DNA of 64,000 nt from Colwellia hornerae (GCF_007954355.1 NZ_VOLR01000001.1:229405-293404); one strand, 5' to 3'; positions 45,500 through 55,193 are shown, numbered from the stretch's first letter. Numbers and translations: made by a program. Notes: generated from the letters alone by a model not told the origin.

Positions 45500-45857
45500 T
45501 TTTAATTCGTCTAAACCGATAAAATAGTGGCGGAGTATTGTCTATATTTTATATCGTTTGATAGTAAAGCATAACGATTATCATATTTATTTGGGTGGTA
45601 TTAAATTACTTATAATATTTTAATCGGGGTTTAGTCTGATGATTTTAGCTATTGAGACTAAGGTTAACAGTCGAGCAGATACAGTAGCTATAACAAATTA
45701 TTCAAAAATCCTTAGTAAGTTTATCGCGACAGTGTCAGAATATAAGACATAGCATAGTGATGAAAGAAGTTATCACTTCCCCATCGCCATCCTGAATGAA
45801 TTTCAGTATCAACATGACGGCTTCAAGATCTAGGATCTATTTAAAAAAGGACTAAAA
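45500..45857 (+). other. Intergenic region before galE, with decayed repeat
   Basis: No gene is supported. CTGAATGAATTTCAG and flanking bases (45792-45818), read in reverse, match 25 of 27 bases of the left half of the palindromic element at 52704-52746, so this is a degraded copy. galE expression must start here or by read-through. Confidence 0.5.
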
Positions 45858-46868
45858 ATGAGTTTATTAATCACCGGTGGCACAGGATATATCGGTAGTC
45901 ATACCGTGGTAGAGTTACTTAAATTAGATAAGGATATTGTCATCGTTGATAACTTATCAAATTCATCTACCTTAGTTCTAGATCGCGTTAAAGCGATTAC
46001 TGGCAAAACAGTAACCTTCATTAAAGCTGATATTTGCGATGAAGCAGCCCTCGATGCTGTTTTTAAACACCATAATATTAAAGCTGTGGTACATTTTGCT
46101 GGCTTAAAAGCTGTCGGTGAATCAAACGAAATTCCACTGACTTATTATCAAAACAATGTTTCAGGCTCGGTGACACTATTACAAGTGATGGCTAAGCATG
46201 GCGTTAAAAATTTAGTTTTCAGTTCTTCAGCAACTGTCTACGGTGAAAACAACCCATCTCCACTAGATGAAACAATGCCAACTTCAGCGACTAACCCTTA
46301 TGGTCAAACTAAGTTAATGGTCGAACATGTGCTGTTTGATTTAGCAAAAAGTGATAGTGAATGGTCAATTGCTTGTCTGCGTTACTTTAATCCGATTGGC
46401 GCACATGAATCAGGCACTATTGGCGAAAACCCTAATGGTATTCCTAATAATTTATTACCTTACGTTGCCCAAGTAGCCGTGGGACGCTTACCACAATTAC
46501 AAGTGTTCGGTGATGATTATGATACCCCCGATGGTACGGGTGTTCGTGACTACATTCACGTGGTTGATTTAGCTATTGGTCATGTTAAAGCATTAGAGAG
46601 TTTAACGAAAATACAAGGCTGTAAAGCCATTAATATCGGTACCGGTAATGGTACCTCGGTATTAGAAATAGTAAACACCTTTAAAGAAATTAGCGGTCAA
46701 GACATCGCTTATAAAGTTGTACCACGTCGTGCTGGCGACATCGGCACCGTTTACGCTGATGCTGCTTTGGCAAATAGTTTATTAGGTTGGCAAGCGAGTC
46801 GTGATTTAAATACCATGATCGCTGACACTTGGCGCTGGCAATCACAGAACCCAAATGGTTTTGAGTAA
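45858..46868 (+). CDS. galE: UDP-glucose 4-epimerase
   Basis: A 336-residue short-chain dehydrogenase-fold enzyme interconverting UDP-glucose and UDP-galactose, for envelope polysaccharides and galactose use. The NAD-binding motif TGGTGYIGSH is at residues 6-15. The catalytic triad is visible as SSSATVYG (Ser/Thr) and YGQTKLMVE (Tyr, Lys). GalE-specific segments are LRYFNPIGAHESGTIGE, NNLLPYVAQVAVG and DGTGVRDYIHVVDLAIGH. Length (338 in E. coli) is standard. AAGGA lies upstream of the ATG. A terminator with long loop follows, and dispersed element copy C begins in its T-run. Confidence 0.97.
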   Translation: MSLLITGGTGYIGSHTVVELLKLDKDIVIVDNLSNSSTLVLDRVKAITGKTVTFIKADICDEAALDAVFKHHNIKAVVHFAGLKAVGESNEIPLTYYQNNVSGSVTLLQVMAKHGVKNLVFSSSATVYGENNPSPLDETMPTSATNPYGQTKLMVEHVLFDLAKSDSEWSIACLRYFNPIGAHESGTIGENPNGIPNNLLPYVAQVAVGRLPQLQVFGDDYDTPDGTGVRDYIHVVDLAIGHVKALESLTKIQGCKAINIGTGNGTSVLEIVNTFKEISGQDIAYKVVPRRAGDIGTVYADAALANSLLGWQASRDLNTMIADTWRWQSQNPNGFE

Positions 46869-46929
46869 ATCCATATATCTAATGAACGGTGATGTAAAAT
46901 ATTGCACACCAAACTAAAAATCACTAGAG

Positions 46930-46989
46930 TAGCGGCCTTATACCCTTTAGATTAATTAATGTCATTGGTATTCCTTGCCGCTATTTTTT
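46930..46989 (+). terminator. Terminator of galE
   Basis: TAGCGGC (46930-46936) pairs with GCCGCTA (46977-46983), with an inner TATACC/GGTATT pairing. Six T follow. Confidence 0.65.
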
Positions 46990-47010
46990 ATGTTCAGGAC
47001 GAACGATATT
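46984..47010 (+). repeat. Terminator-linked GTTC-N5-GAAC element, copy C
   Basis: TATGTTCAGGACGAACGATA begins in the T-run of the galE terminator. It differs from copy A at two positions in the core and keeps the GTTC / GAAC arms. Confidence 0.6.
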
Positions 47011-47054
47011 TTGCGCTCACTGGGATGTGAACAAGCAAAGGTATTTCAAATTTA

Positions 47055-47816
47055 ATGCACGCCGTACATAAACTTCATCATTACCGAATGAGCCTAAGCA
47101 CTACGACTTATAAGTCACGTGGGCAACGGGTTATTCGCTGCGACTTATGCCGCCTCGCTAAAGATCATTGTATTTGTTCATACTCACCAACAACTACCAG
47201 CAATGCCGCTTTTTTATTATTAATGTATGACACCGAAGTGTTAAAACCGAGTAATACCGGTAAGTTAATTGCTGATATTGTGCCTGATACCTTTGCTTTT
47301 TTATGGTCACGTACCCAAGCAAATCCGGAAATGTTAGCGATATTAAAGGATCCTCAATGGCAACCTTATGTGGTTTTTCCACAGCAGTATGCACAAGCCG
47401 AACGTGAGGTCTTTTGTAATAAAATGGCTATTCCATCAGGAAAAAGACCATTATTTGTTATGCTCGATGGTTGCTGGCGTGAAGCGAAAAAAATGTTTCG
47501 TAAAAGCCCTTACTTGAACTCCTTCCCGATTGCTGCTTTTGATCCGCACTTACTTGATGAAGCGGCTAATGCCTCTCGTTATCAAATACGCATTGCCGAA
47601 GAAAACTATCAATTTGCTACCGCGGAAGTTGCGGCAAAAATGTTGGTGATGGCAAAAGAACCGGTTAACGGACAATTATTGGATCAATGGTTTGACATGT
47701 TTAGTTATCAGTATCAAAAAAGTGTTTGCCAGAAAAATAAAGGTAACCCCAAAGCCTTAGAGGACTATTTAGGCTTTACTGAGCAAAATGGTATTAAATT
47801 AAAAGCAACACCATAG
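47055..47816 (+). CDS. tapT: DTW domain tRNA-uridine aminocarboxypropyltransferase (TapT-like)
   Basis: A 253-residue enzyme of the DTW family; E. coli TapT makes acp3U47 in tRNA from S-adenosylmethionine. The N-terminal zinc-ribbon-like cysteines appear in RCDLCRLAKDHCICS. The core has LLMYDTEVLKPSNTGKLIADIVPDT and the motif region FVMLDGCWREAKKMFRKSPYLNSF. The eponymous DxTW reads DGCW here, with Cys140 in place of Thr. The C-terminus continues IAEENYQFATAEVAAKML, as in the family. An in-frame ATG 33 bases downstream is an alternative start. Confidence 0.87.
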   Translation: MHAVHKLHHYRMSLSTTTYKSRGQRVIRCDLCRLAKDHCICSYSPTTTSNAAFLLLMYDTEVLKPSNTGKLIADIVPDTFAFLWSRTQANPEMLAILKDPQWQPYVVFPQQYAQAEREVFCNKMAIPSGKRPLFVMLDGCWREAKKMFRKSPYLNSFPIAAFDPHLLDEAANASRYQIRIAEENYQFATAEVAAKMLVMAKEPVNGQLLDQWFDMFSYQYQKSVCQKNKGNPKALEDYLGFTEQNGIKLKATP

Positions 47817-47900
47817 CCCAACACAACTAATGTCATTAATTCGTTTCGGTCTTCACTGTTTCGGTATATAATGCGTCCGCGAATTTAATTAGGGTGATTT

Positions 47901-48338
47901 ATGAGAATATGTGGTGTTGAATTAAAAGGTAATGATGCAATTATTTGTATTATGTCACGTGAAAACGGTTTGTATGATATTCCGCAAACACGCGTGCAAA
48001 AAATATCTTTAGTAGATGCAGGTGATTCCGAAGCAGTACAACACTTCCAATTTACCTTTGCTAAATTGATGGAAGACTATCATGTTGATAAAGTTGTTAT
48101 CCGTGGCCGCGCTTTAAAAGGTAAATTCTCCGGTGGACCGATCGGCTTTAAATTAGAAGCGTGTATTCAACTTATCAAAGAACTACAGGTAGAAATTATC
48201 GCCGGTAGTTTTGTTAAGAAAACACTGGTAAGAAGTCAAATAGATATTGATTTTCGTGATACCGGCTTAAAACAATACCAAGAGCCAGCTTTTGATACCG
48301 TTTTTGCTTTTTTTGAAAGTGACCCTTACATGAAGTAA
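47901..48338 (+). CDS. DUF3010 family protein
   Basis: A 145-residue cytoplasmic protein typical of the DUF3010 family. It begins MRICGVELKGNDAIICIM, a strand pattern like RNase-H-fold proteins. DKVVIRGRALKGKFSGGPIGFKLEACIQLI, VEIIAGSFVKKTLV and QEPAFDTVFAFFES follow. Function is unknown. GGGTGA precedes the ATG. It is monocistronic, with its own strong terminator. Confidence 0.88.
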   Translation: MRICGVELKGNDAIICIMSRENGLYDIPQTRVQKISLVDAGDSEAVQHFQFTFAKLMEDYHVDKVVIRGRALKGKFSGGPIGFKLEACIQLIKELQVEIIAGSFVKKTLVRSQIDIDFRDTGLKQYQEPAFDTVFAFFESDPYMK

Positions 48339-48362
48339 GTGTTTCTTTTAGTTTAAGCTAAT

Positions 48363-48398
48363 AAAAACCCCAGTAAATTTGCACTTACTGGGGTTTTT
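48363..48398 (+). terminator. Intrinsic terminator of the DUF3010 gene
   Basis: AAAAACCCCAGTAA and TTACTGGGGTTTTT are perfect arms with an eight-base loop. Confidence 0.95.
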
Positions 48399-48420
48399 AC
48401 GTTCATAACGAACCGTATGT
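48394..48420 (+). repeat. Terminator-linked GTTC-N5-GAAC element, copy D
   Basis: TTTTTACGTTCATAACGAAC followed by CGTATGT begins in the T-run of the DUF3010 terminator. It is the most diverged copy but keeps GTTC-N5-GAAC. Confidence 0.5.
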
Positions 48421-48483
48421 TATGCTGCAGATAACCCAGCCAGTTTGACCCAAATTAGTTAACAAATAACATGAAGATAAACT

Positions 48484-51400
48484 TTATCGGTCACTTTTGT
48501 TAATGACAGTTAATAACGCTGCAATAAGCTCTTTAGTGATAGCTTTGATATCGGCTTCATTTTTTCTCTTGATACTCGACTCTAAACTCATGGCGATTCG
48601 TGTTATGTTGGTATAACCAAACATTTGTGCGGCTCCGGCTAATCTATGTGCTTGTTTGGCGAGTGTTTCGATGTCATTCTCTCGGTCTAACAATATGAAG
48701 TTTTTATGTTCGGCAATTAAACCCACTTCAAATTTGGCAACTAAATCAGATATATCAATACTGTTATCTGTCAGCGAGCTATTTTCTTCGCGGCTGTTAT
48801 TGATAGGTTTTTCAAAATATTTAGCTATGGTATTAATAAAATTTTGTCGCTCAAAAGGCTTAGCTTGAAATCCATTGAACCCTAGTGTTAAATATTGTTC
48901 TAACTCTTTGGCTAAGGTATTTGCTGTTAATGCAATAATCGGTATTTCACAGGACCTAGCTCTGAGGATTTTTATCGCTTCTATACCATCCATTTTTGGC
49001 ATTTGAATATCAAGTAATATTAAATCGGGTTTGTTTTTAAAATAAGACTCTATAACTTCGAAGCCATTTGTCGCGGTATACACTTCAAAACCTAATCCGG
49101 TTAGTAATCGAGTCATTAAGTGCCGATTATCATCATGGTCTTCGGCCAATAATATAACGCCACTATAGGTCTTTTCTGTTACTTTGAATTCTTTGACAAT
49201 AGCTGTTTCGCTCGTTGGCGTGAAAGGTAAAATTAAGGTAAAAACACTGCCTTGACCTAGCTTACTTTCAACGTCAATTATTCCACCCATGAAATCGGCT
49301 AACTTTTCAGATAAATTTAACCCTAAACCTGAACCACCAAAGCGCCTACTAATGCTGGTATCTGCTTGCGTAAAGGCGTCAAACACTCTTCTTAATTGTT
49401 CATCACTGATACCTATGCCCGTATCACGAACTTTGAAGGTTAGTTCGTTAATATGACTATAGTGTTGCGTGTGTATTTCAATAGCAACATGCCCTTTTTC
49501 AGTAAACTTAATCGCATTTGAACAAAGATTAATAAGGATTTGTTTTAAACGAAATCCGTCAATATTGATCATAAAAGGCGAGGGCAAGCTATGGTGTATG
49601 GTAAAATTTAAACCTTTAGATTTTGCTTGTTCTGAAAATATATTTTTAATGTCGACAAATATTTGTATGAGATCTAAGGGGGTTACTTCTAATTCAAATT
49701 TATTTGCCTCTATTTTGCTTAAATCTAGCGTGTCATTTAATAAGCTCAATAAGTGCAGGCTATTATTATAAATAACTTTTATGCCATCAGCGCTGTTATC
49801 AATGTCACCATGTAATATCGCTTCAGTTTGGCCAATAATAGAGGTTAAAGGCGTTCTTATTTCATGGCTCATATTCGCTAAAAATTGAGATTTAACTTCA
49901 TTTGCTTTAATAACTTTTTTCGACTCTTGTTTGATTGAAGCCGTTTGTGTGAACACTTGATGCTCTAATTGTCTAATAAGGTCACGTTCAAAAATTGCTT
50001 TTTTTTGATGAGCCCTAACAAAAAAGACTAATATTATTAAAGATGAGATGAAATATAAAGTATATGCCCACCAAGAGTTCCAGAACGGTGGCAGCACGGT
50101 TATTTTAAGAGAAACACCTTCTTCATTCCAAATACCATTAGGGTTGCTTGCTTTTACTCTTAGTAAATATTCACCATCAGGTAGATTTGTGTACGTTGCT
50201 CGGCGATTTTTATAATTGGTCATTATCCAATTGTCATCAAAACCTTCAAGCTTGTATGCATATTGATTTTTTTTTGGGGCAGAAAAATGTAGAGCACTAA
50301 ACTCAAACGCCACTAAATTTTCTTTGTGGGTTAAAGTGATTGCTGATGTTGCATGAATGCCTTTGTCCAAAACAAAGCTATCATCATCAGACTTTACCTT
50401 GTTTGTTTCGTGTTTTTTATTGGGATCAATGGCGACTGATTGATTTAGCAACAGCATTTCGGTGAAGACGACCACAGGTTTATTGTTATCCTGAATTAGC
50501 TTCTCAGGATAAAACCGATTAAAACCATTAATACCACCAAAAAACAACTCGCCACTGTCGCTTTTATAAGAAGCGCCGGCATTAAATTCATTACTTTGTA
50601 AGCCATCACCGACATCATAGTTCTTAAACGTTTGAGATTTTGGGTTAAATTGAGATAAGCCTTGATTGGTACTCAGCCATAAAAAACCTTGGTCATCGAT
50701 TTCTATCGCATAAATGGTGCTATCAGGTAACCCATCCTCTTCGTTAAACGATATGAACTCGCCTGACTTCATATCCATTAGGTTTAAACCATTCATGGTA
50801 CCTACCCAAAGGTTACCTTCTGCATCTAAAGCTATTGAGGTAATATAATTATGACTTAAACTGTTTGGTTGAGCCATATCATGACGATAATGAGTAAATA
50901 CTTCAGTCTTAGGGTTAAAATAATTAAGGCCCTCAGCAGTAGCCACCCAAAGATTTTTTTGGCTGTCTTCAGTTATTGCTAAAATATGGTTATGGCTTAA
51001 ACTGTTTGAATTAACCTCACTATGCTGATACGTCTTAAATACTGCAGTCTTAGTGAGAAAGTAATCAAGGCCCTTAGTTGTACCTACCCAAAGGTTATTT
51101 TGGCTGTCTTCAGTTATTGCTTGGATACCTAAGCTTTCTGAATTATCCAAACTATGCCGATAAGTACTGAATGCTTCAGTTTTGAGGGTGAATTTATTTA
51201 ATGCATTCCTAGAGCTAAACCAAATATTATCTTGGTAATCTTTAGTTACTGCGTTAACCCAGTTATTACTTACATTTTCTGGGCTAGTTTTATTTATACT
51301 ATAATGCTCAAACTGCTGAGTTTTTTTATTAAAACGATTAATACCTTCTGAATCAACACCCACCCAAAGATTGCCTTGCTGGTCTTCAACGATTGCAGCA

Positions 51401-52581
51401 ACCCAATTATTACTTAAGCTCGCGGGGTTAAGGATATCTCGACGGTAATGACCAAACTGTTCTATTTTTGGGTTGAAGCGGCTAAGACCCGCCTTGTTAG
51501 TTCCTGACCAAATATTACCTTCTCTGTCCTCTAAGATAGCCATAATACCGCCATAGCCTATGCTGTTTATATTGGCCTCTTCATGACGGTAATAGGTAAA
51601 AATCTCAGTCTTAAGGTTCAGTCTATTCAATCCTAGACTTGTCCCAATCCAAAGATTACCGTTTTTATCAGCCGCTAATGTTAAAATTATTCCATCACTT
51701 AAACTATTAGAATGATTAACCTCATGGCGGTAATGAGTAAATTGCTCAGTTTGCAGGTTAAATCGATTCAAGCCGTTTTCAGTAATCATCCAAAGATTAT
51801 TCTGTTTATCGGTAATTATTGACCAAACTGTTCCTTCAGTTATGCTATTGAGGGCATTCTCGTTGTAGAGGTAATGAGAAAATTGCTTGGTTTTTGCATC
51901 AAAGCGACTAAGACCAGCCTGAGTGCCTACCCAAATTTCGCCGTTATTATCCTCTAATATTGCCCAGACATTATCATGGCTTAAACTGTTTGGATTATTG
52001 ACATCATATCTATAATGACTAAATTGCCCTGTTTGTGCATCAAAACGATTAATTCCGCCCCTAGTGCCAACCCAGATGTTGCCTGAGCGATCTTGAGTAA
52101 TAGCATTGACAACATCATGACTTAAGCTTTGCGGGTTATTAGCATTGTGACGAAAGTGACTAAACTGTTCAGTCCTTGGATTAAAATGGTTAAGTCCAAC
52201 TTCTGTTCCTATCCATAGGTTAGCATTCTTATCTTCAAAGATAGTTCGAATCACGTTGCCCGTTAGTGAGTTGTGATTTTTACCACTATGCTTAAAAACT
52301 TTGAATGTATAGCCGTCATAACGCGCTAACCCGTTGGAAGTACCTACCCATAGGAAACCTTGTTTGTCTTGTAATATATGAGCAACGTCACTTTGTGGCA
52401 GGCCATCTTCAATAGATAGCCGATCAAACCGAGTCGATTGCACAGTAGCCAATGAAAAGTAGGAGGGGAGCAGGAGAATAAAAAATAAAAACAGCGAGAG
52501 CTTTATTTTACAGTTATTGAAACTAACGCTCATTTTTATAAAGCCTTTCAATATGAGTAATACAGCAGATTTTGACTTCAT
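48484..52581 (-). CDS. Hybrid two-component sensor with Reg_prop propeller (HTCS-like)
   Basis: A 1365-residue one-gene phosphorelay. After a membrane signal (about residues 25-45), about 14 Reg_prop repeats of the type DKQGFLWVGTSNGLARYDG form the periplasmic propeller sensor (to about 690). A Y_Y_Y domain (about 730-800) and a membrane helix (about 812-832) follow. HisKA has His906 in ANMSHEIRTPLTSIIGQ. HATPase has NLCSNAIKFTEKG and GGSGLGLNLSEKLA. The receiver has Asp1191 in LILLDIQMPKMDG, and a C-terminal Hpt domain has His1312 in QAHRLAGAAQMFG. It lacks the AraC output domain of Bacteroidetes HTCS, so the signal must leave via a separate regulator. The ligand is unknown. Confidence 0.92.
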   Translation of the reverse strand: MKSKSAVLLILKGFIKMSVSFNNCKIKLSLFLFFILLLPSYFSLATVQSTRFDRLSIEDGLPQSDVAHILQDKQGFLWVGTSNGLARYDGYTFKVFKHSGKNHNSLTGNVIRTIFEDKNANLWIGTEVGLNHFNPRTEQFSHFRHNANNPQSLSHDVVNAITQDRSGNIWVGTRGGINRFDAQTGQFSHYRYDVNNPNSLSHDNVWAILEDNNGEIWVGTQAGLSRFDAKTKQFSHYLYNENALNSITEGTVWSIITDKQNNLWMITENGLNRFNLQTEQFTHYRHEVNHSNSLSDGIILTLAADKNGNLWIGTSLGLNRLNLKTEIFTYYRHEEANINSIGYGGIMAILEDREGNIWSGTNKAGLSRFNPKIEQFGHYRRDILNPASLSNNWVAAIVEDQQGNLWVGVDSEGINRFNKKTQQFEHYSINKTSPENVSNNWVNAVTKDYQDNIWFSSRNALNKFTLKTEAFSTYRHSLDNSESLGIQAITEDSQNNLWVGTTKGLDYFLTKTAVFKTYQHSEVNSNSLSHNHILAITEDSQKNLWVATAEGLNYFNPKTEVFTHYRHDMAQPNSLSHNYITSIALDAEGNLWVGTMNGLNLMDMKSGEFISFNEEDGLPDSTIYAIEIDDQGFLWLSTNQGLSQFNPKSQTFKNYDVGDGLQSNEFNAGASYKSDSGELFFGGINGFNRFYPEKLIQDNNKPVVVFTEMLLLNQSVAIDPNKKHETNKVKSDDDSFVLDKGIHATSAITLTHKENLVAFEFSALHFSAPKKNQYAYKLEGFDDNWIMTNYKNRRATYTNLPDGEYLLRVKASNPNGIWNEEGVSLKITVLPPFWNSWWAYTLYFISSLIILVFFVRAHQKKAIFERDLIRQLEHQVFTQTASIKQESKKVIKANEVKSQFLANMSHEIRTPLTSIIGQTEAILHGDIDNSADGIKVIYNNSLHLLSLLNDTLDLSKIEANKFELEVTPLDLIQIFVDIKNIFSEQAKSKGLNFTIHHSLPSPFMINIDGFRLKQILINLCSNAIKFTEKGHVAIEIHTQHYSHINELTFKVRDTGIGISDEQLRRVFDAFTQADTSISRRFGGSGLGLNLSEKLADFMGGIIDVESKLGQGSVFTLILPFTPTSETAIVKEFKVTEKTYSGVILLAEDHDDNRHLMTRLLTGLGFEVYTATNGFEVIESYFKNKPDLILLDIQMPKMDGIEAIKILRARSCEIPIIALTANTLAKELEQYLTLGFNGFQAKPFERQNFINTIAKYFEKPINNSREENSSLTDNSIDISDLVAKFEVGLIAEHKNFILLDRENDIETLAKQAHRLAGAAQMFGYTNITRIAMSLESSIKRKNEADIKAITKELIAALLTVINKSDR

Positions 52582-52703
52582 AATAAGGTGTTAACTTTAG
52601 TGAGCTGTACAGAATTTAGAAATAAATATTATTATGATTACATTATGAAAGCTATCAACAATACCAATAAACGTTGAAAATTATTCTGTAAACGATACTG
52701 AAA

Positions 52704-52746
52704 CTGTCATGCTGATACTGAAATTAATTCAGCATCAGCATGACAG
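52704..52746. repeat. Long palindromic repeat element between hybrid sensor and dcp
   Basis: CTGTCATGCTGAT (52704-52716) and ATCAGCATGACAG (52734-52746) are perfect arms. Inside them CTGAA/TTCAG extends the stem, with one mismatch and a five-base loop. No T-run follows, so it is more like a REP-type element than a plain terminator. A decayed copy lies at 45792-45818. Confidence 0.6.
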
Positions 52747-52785
52747 GGTCTTTAATAACAAGTACAAAAAATATCGTTGTTAACG

Positions 52786-54945
52786 TTACTTAGTTGTTGT
52801 TAAACCACGACGGTCAAGCAAAGGTTGAACTTTAGGGTCTTGACCTCTAAAACGACGGTACATTACTGCTGGGTCTTCACTACCACCGGGCTCTAAGATA
52901 TGTTTACGGTATAAATCTGCAGTTTTCTCATCGAATATGCCATTTTCTTTGAACGCTAACCAAGTATCTGCATCATAGATATTTGACCAAATGTAGCCGT
53001 AATAACCTGATGAATAACCGCCAGAGAATATATGAGAAAAGTAACCGGTTCTATAACGAGGGGATATTTCTTTGATCAGGCCAATTTCTGACAAGACTTT
53101 TTTCTCAAATACAGCAGCATCTTGCAGCTCTGCTGTTTCTAAAGAATGCCAGCTCATATCAAGTAAAGCAGCACCAAGGTACTCAGTGGTACCAAAACCT
53201 TGATTGAATTTTCCTGAGGCTTGAATTTTATCAACTAACGCCATCGGAATAACTTCGCCTGTTTTATAGTGTTTAGCAAAGTTAGCTAATACTTCTGGCT
53301 CTGTCATCCAATTTTCCATAACTTGTGAAGGGTATTCAACATAGTCACGTGGTAAGGCTGTGCCCGTTTGTGAGCGGTAATAGCCGTTAGACAATAGCCC
53401 TTGAATAGCATGACCAAATTCATGGAATAGAGTTGATGCTTGGTCAAAGGTTAATAATGTTGGCGTATCACCGACTGGACGCGGGTAATTCAATACGTTG
53501 TAGATAATAGGGGTAACGTCTTCACCATACATACGGTGTTGTTTACGGAAGCTGCTCATCCAAGCACCACCACGTTTACTTTCGCGCACGTAATGGTCGG
53601 TCATGTAAATACCCACATAGCTGTCGTCTTTGTCAAAAACTTCAAAGGTACGGACATCTGGATGATATTTAGGTAAGTCGTCGCGTTCTTTGAAGGTTAC
53701 GCCCCATAATTTCTCTGCGGTGAAAAATATGCCCTGTAAAGTCCCTTCAAGCGAGAAATATGGCTTAGTTTCTGCCGCATCTATGTCGTAACGTGCTTTA
53801 CGAATTTTCTCTGCGTAGTACCACCAATCCCAAGCTTCTATTTCAATTTTAGCCCCTTTTGAATTAGCCAATTTTTGCATATCGGCTGACTCTTCTTTTG
53901 CTCTTGCTAAAGCGGCTGGCCATACTTGATTTAATAAACCAAAAACGTTTTCAGGTGTTTTAGCCGTCGCATTTTCAAGGACAAAATGGGCGTGAGTTTT
54001 GTAACCTAATAACTGTGCTTTTTGGTAACGTAGACTTGCTGTTTCTGCAGCAATTTTCTTGTTATCAAAGGCATCGTCATTGTTACCGCGCATGGTGTAA
54101 CCTTTATATAAAGTTTCACGTAATTTACGGTTAGTTGCATAAGTTAAGAAAGGATTTTTGCTCGGACGATGTGTGGTGAACACCCATTTACCGTCATGGC
54201 CTCTATCGGTTGCCGTAACAGCGGCAGCGGCAATTATATCGTCAGGTAAACCGTCTAAATCTGCCTTGTTATCAATTACCATCTCAAAGCTATTAGTTTC
54301 GTGTAATAAATTCTCGCCAAACTTTAAGCTTAATTGACTTAATTGCGTATTAAATTGGCGTAATTTTACTTTGTCAGCGTCTGATAAATTAGCACCACCA
54401 CGGACAAAACCTTTGTAGGTTTTTTCAAGTAAGGTTAATTGGTTTACTTGCAAGTTCAACTGATCTTTTTTGTCATAAACCGCTTTTACCCGGGCAAATA
54501 ATTTCGCATTAAGATTAATGTCGTCATTTAATGCTGATAGTTGTGGCGAAACAGCTTTGGCAATACTGCGCATTTCTTCGTCAGACATTGAGCCAGTTAA
54601 ACCGTAAAATACATTGCTGACTCGGTTGAGAAAGTCACCCGACTTTTCCATAGCTTCAATGGTATTTACAAATGTTGCTTCATTCATCGCATTGGCGATG
54701 GCGGCAATTTCTGCTTTATTTTCACTAATGCTTTGTTCAAATGCCGGTAAGTAATCACTTTTTTTAATTTGATCAAAAGGTGGCATACCGTGTGGCGTAG
54801 TAAATGCGCTGAACAATGGATTCACATGATCAGCTTGTTGCGTTTTTTGCTGACTTTCTTCAATTTTATTTTTGTTATCGTCGTTCGACTGACAACCGGC
54901 TAATGCGATAGCAATAGCAAGCGGAGCTAATAAGCGCTTCTTCAT
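52786..54945 (-). CDS. dcp: Peptidyl-dipeptidase Dcp, lipoprotein form (M3 family)
   Basis: A 719-residue M3 metallopeptidase that removes C-terminal dipeptides. The signal peptide has lipobox LAGC at about residues 15-18, so it is an envelope lipoprotein. Many Dcp are cytoplasmic or periplasmic. The catalytic domain carries HEFGH with His508, Glu509 and His512. A further Glu for zinc lies in the following helix (YPSQVMENW). Upstream motifs are ANAMNEATFVNTIEAMEKSGDFLNRV and FKERDDLPKYHPDVRTFEV. The final SEDPAVMYRRFRGQDPKVQPLL matches Dcp rather than oligopeptidase A. Monocistronic. Confidence 0.92.
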   Translation of the reverse strand: MKKRLLAPLAIAIALAGCQSNDDNKNKIEESQQKTQQADHVNPLFSAFTTPHGMPPFDQIKKSDYLPAFEQSISENKAEIAAIANAMNEATFVNTIEAMEKSGDFLNRVSNVFYGLTGSMSDEEMRSIAKAVSPQLSALNDDINLNAKLFARVKAVYDKKDQLNLQVNQLTLLEKTYKGFVRGGANLSDADKVKLRQFNTQLSQLSLKFGENLLHETNSFEMVIDNKADLDGLPDDIIAAAAVTATDRGHDGKWVFTTHRPSKNPFLTYATNRKLRETLYKGYTMRGNNDDAFDNKKIAAETASLRYQKAQLLGYKTHAHFVLENATAKTPENVFGLLNQVWPAALARAKEESADMQKLANSKGAKIEIEAWDWWYYAEKIRKARYDIDAAETKPYFSLEGTLQGIFFTAEKLWGVTFKERDDLPKYHPDVRTFEVFDKDDSYVGIYMTDHYVRESKRGGAWMSSFRKQHRMYGEDVTPIIYNVLNYPRPVGDTPTLLTFDQASTLFHEFGHAIQGLLSNGYYRSQTGTALPRDYVEYPSQVMENWMTEPEVLANFAKHYKTGEVIPMALVDKIQASGKFNQGFGTTEYLGAALLDMSWHSLETAELQDAAVFEKKVLSEIGLIKEISPRYRTGYFSHIFSGGYSSGYYGYIWSNIYDADTWLAFKENGIFDEKTADLYRKHILEPGGSEDPAVMYRRFRGQDPKVQPLLDRRGLTTTK

Positions 54946-55167
54946 AAATGACCTTTATTAAAATTTTAGACAATTAAATGACTTTGTTAATACCGTATCG
55001 ACAAAGTTGATGAATTTATTCTATGTTGCCCTTAGCCAACCTACAAGGTGCAGCACGATTATAAACGGTGAGTAACCGGTTAAAAAAGCTGAATTGTTGA
55101 GTTGTTCGTTTCACCTTGAGTGTTTTGTGAAGTACACAGCAAAATAAATAAGTACAGATCAGGGTAA

Positions 55168-55193
55168 ATAAAAATCCCGTGTCAGCACGGGAT
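55168..55193 (-). terminator. Intrinsic terminator of the BACON lipoprotein gene
   Basis: ATCCCGTG and CACGGGAT, with a TCAG loop, are followed by TTTTTA on the minus strand. Confidence 0.88.
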
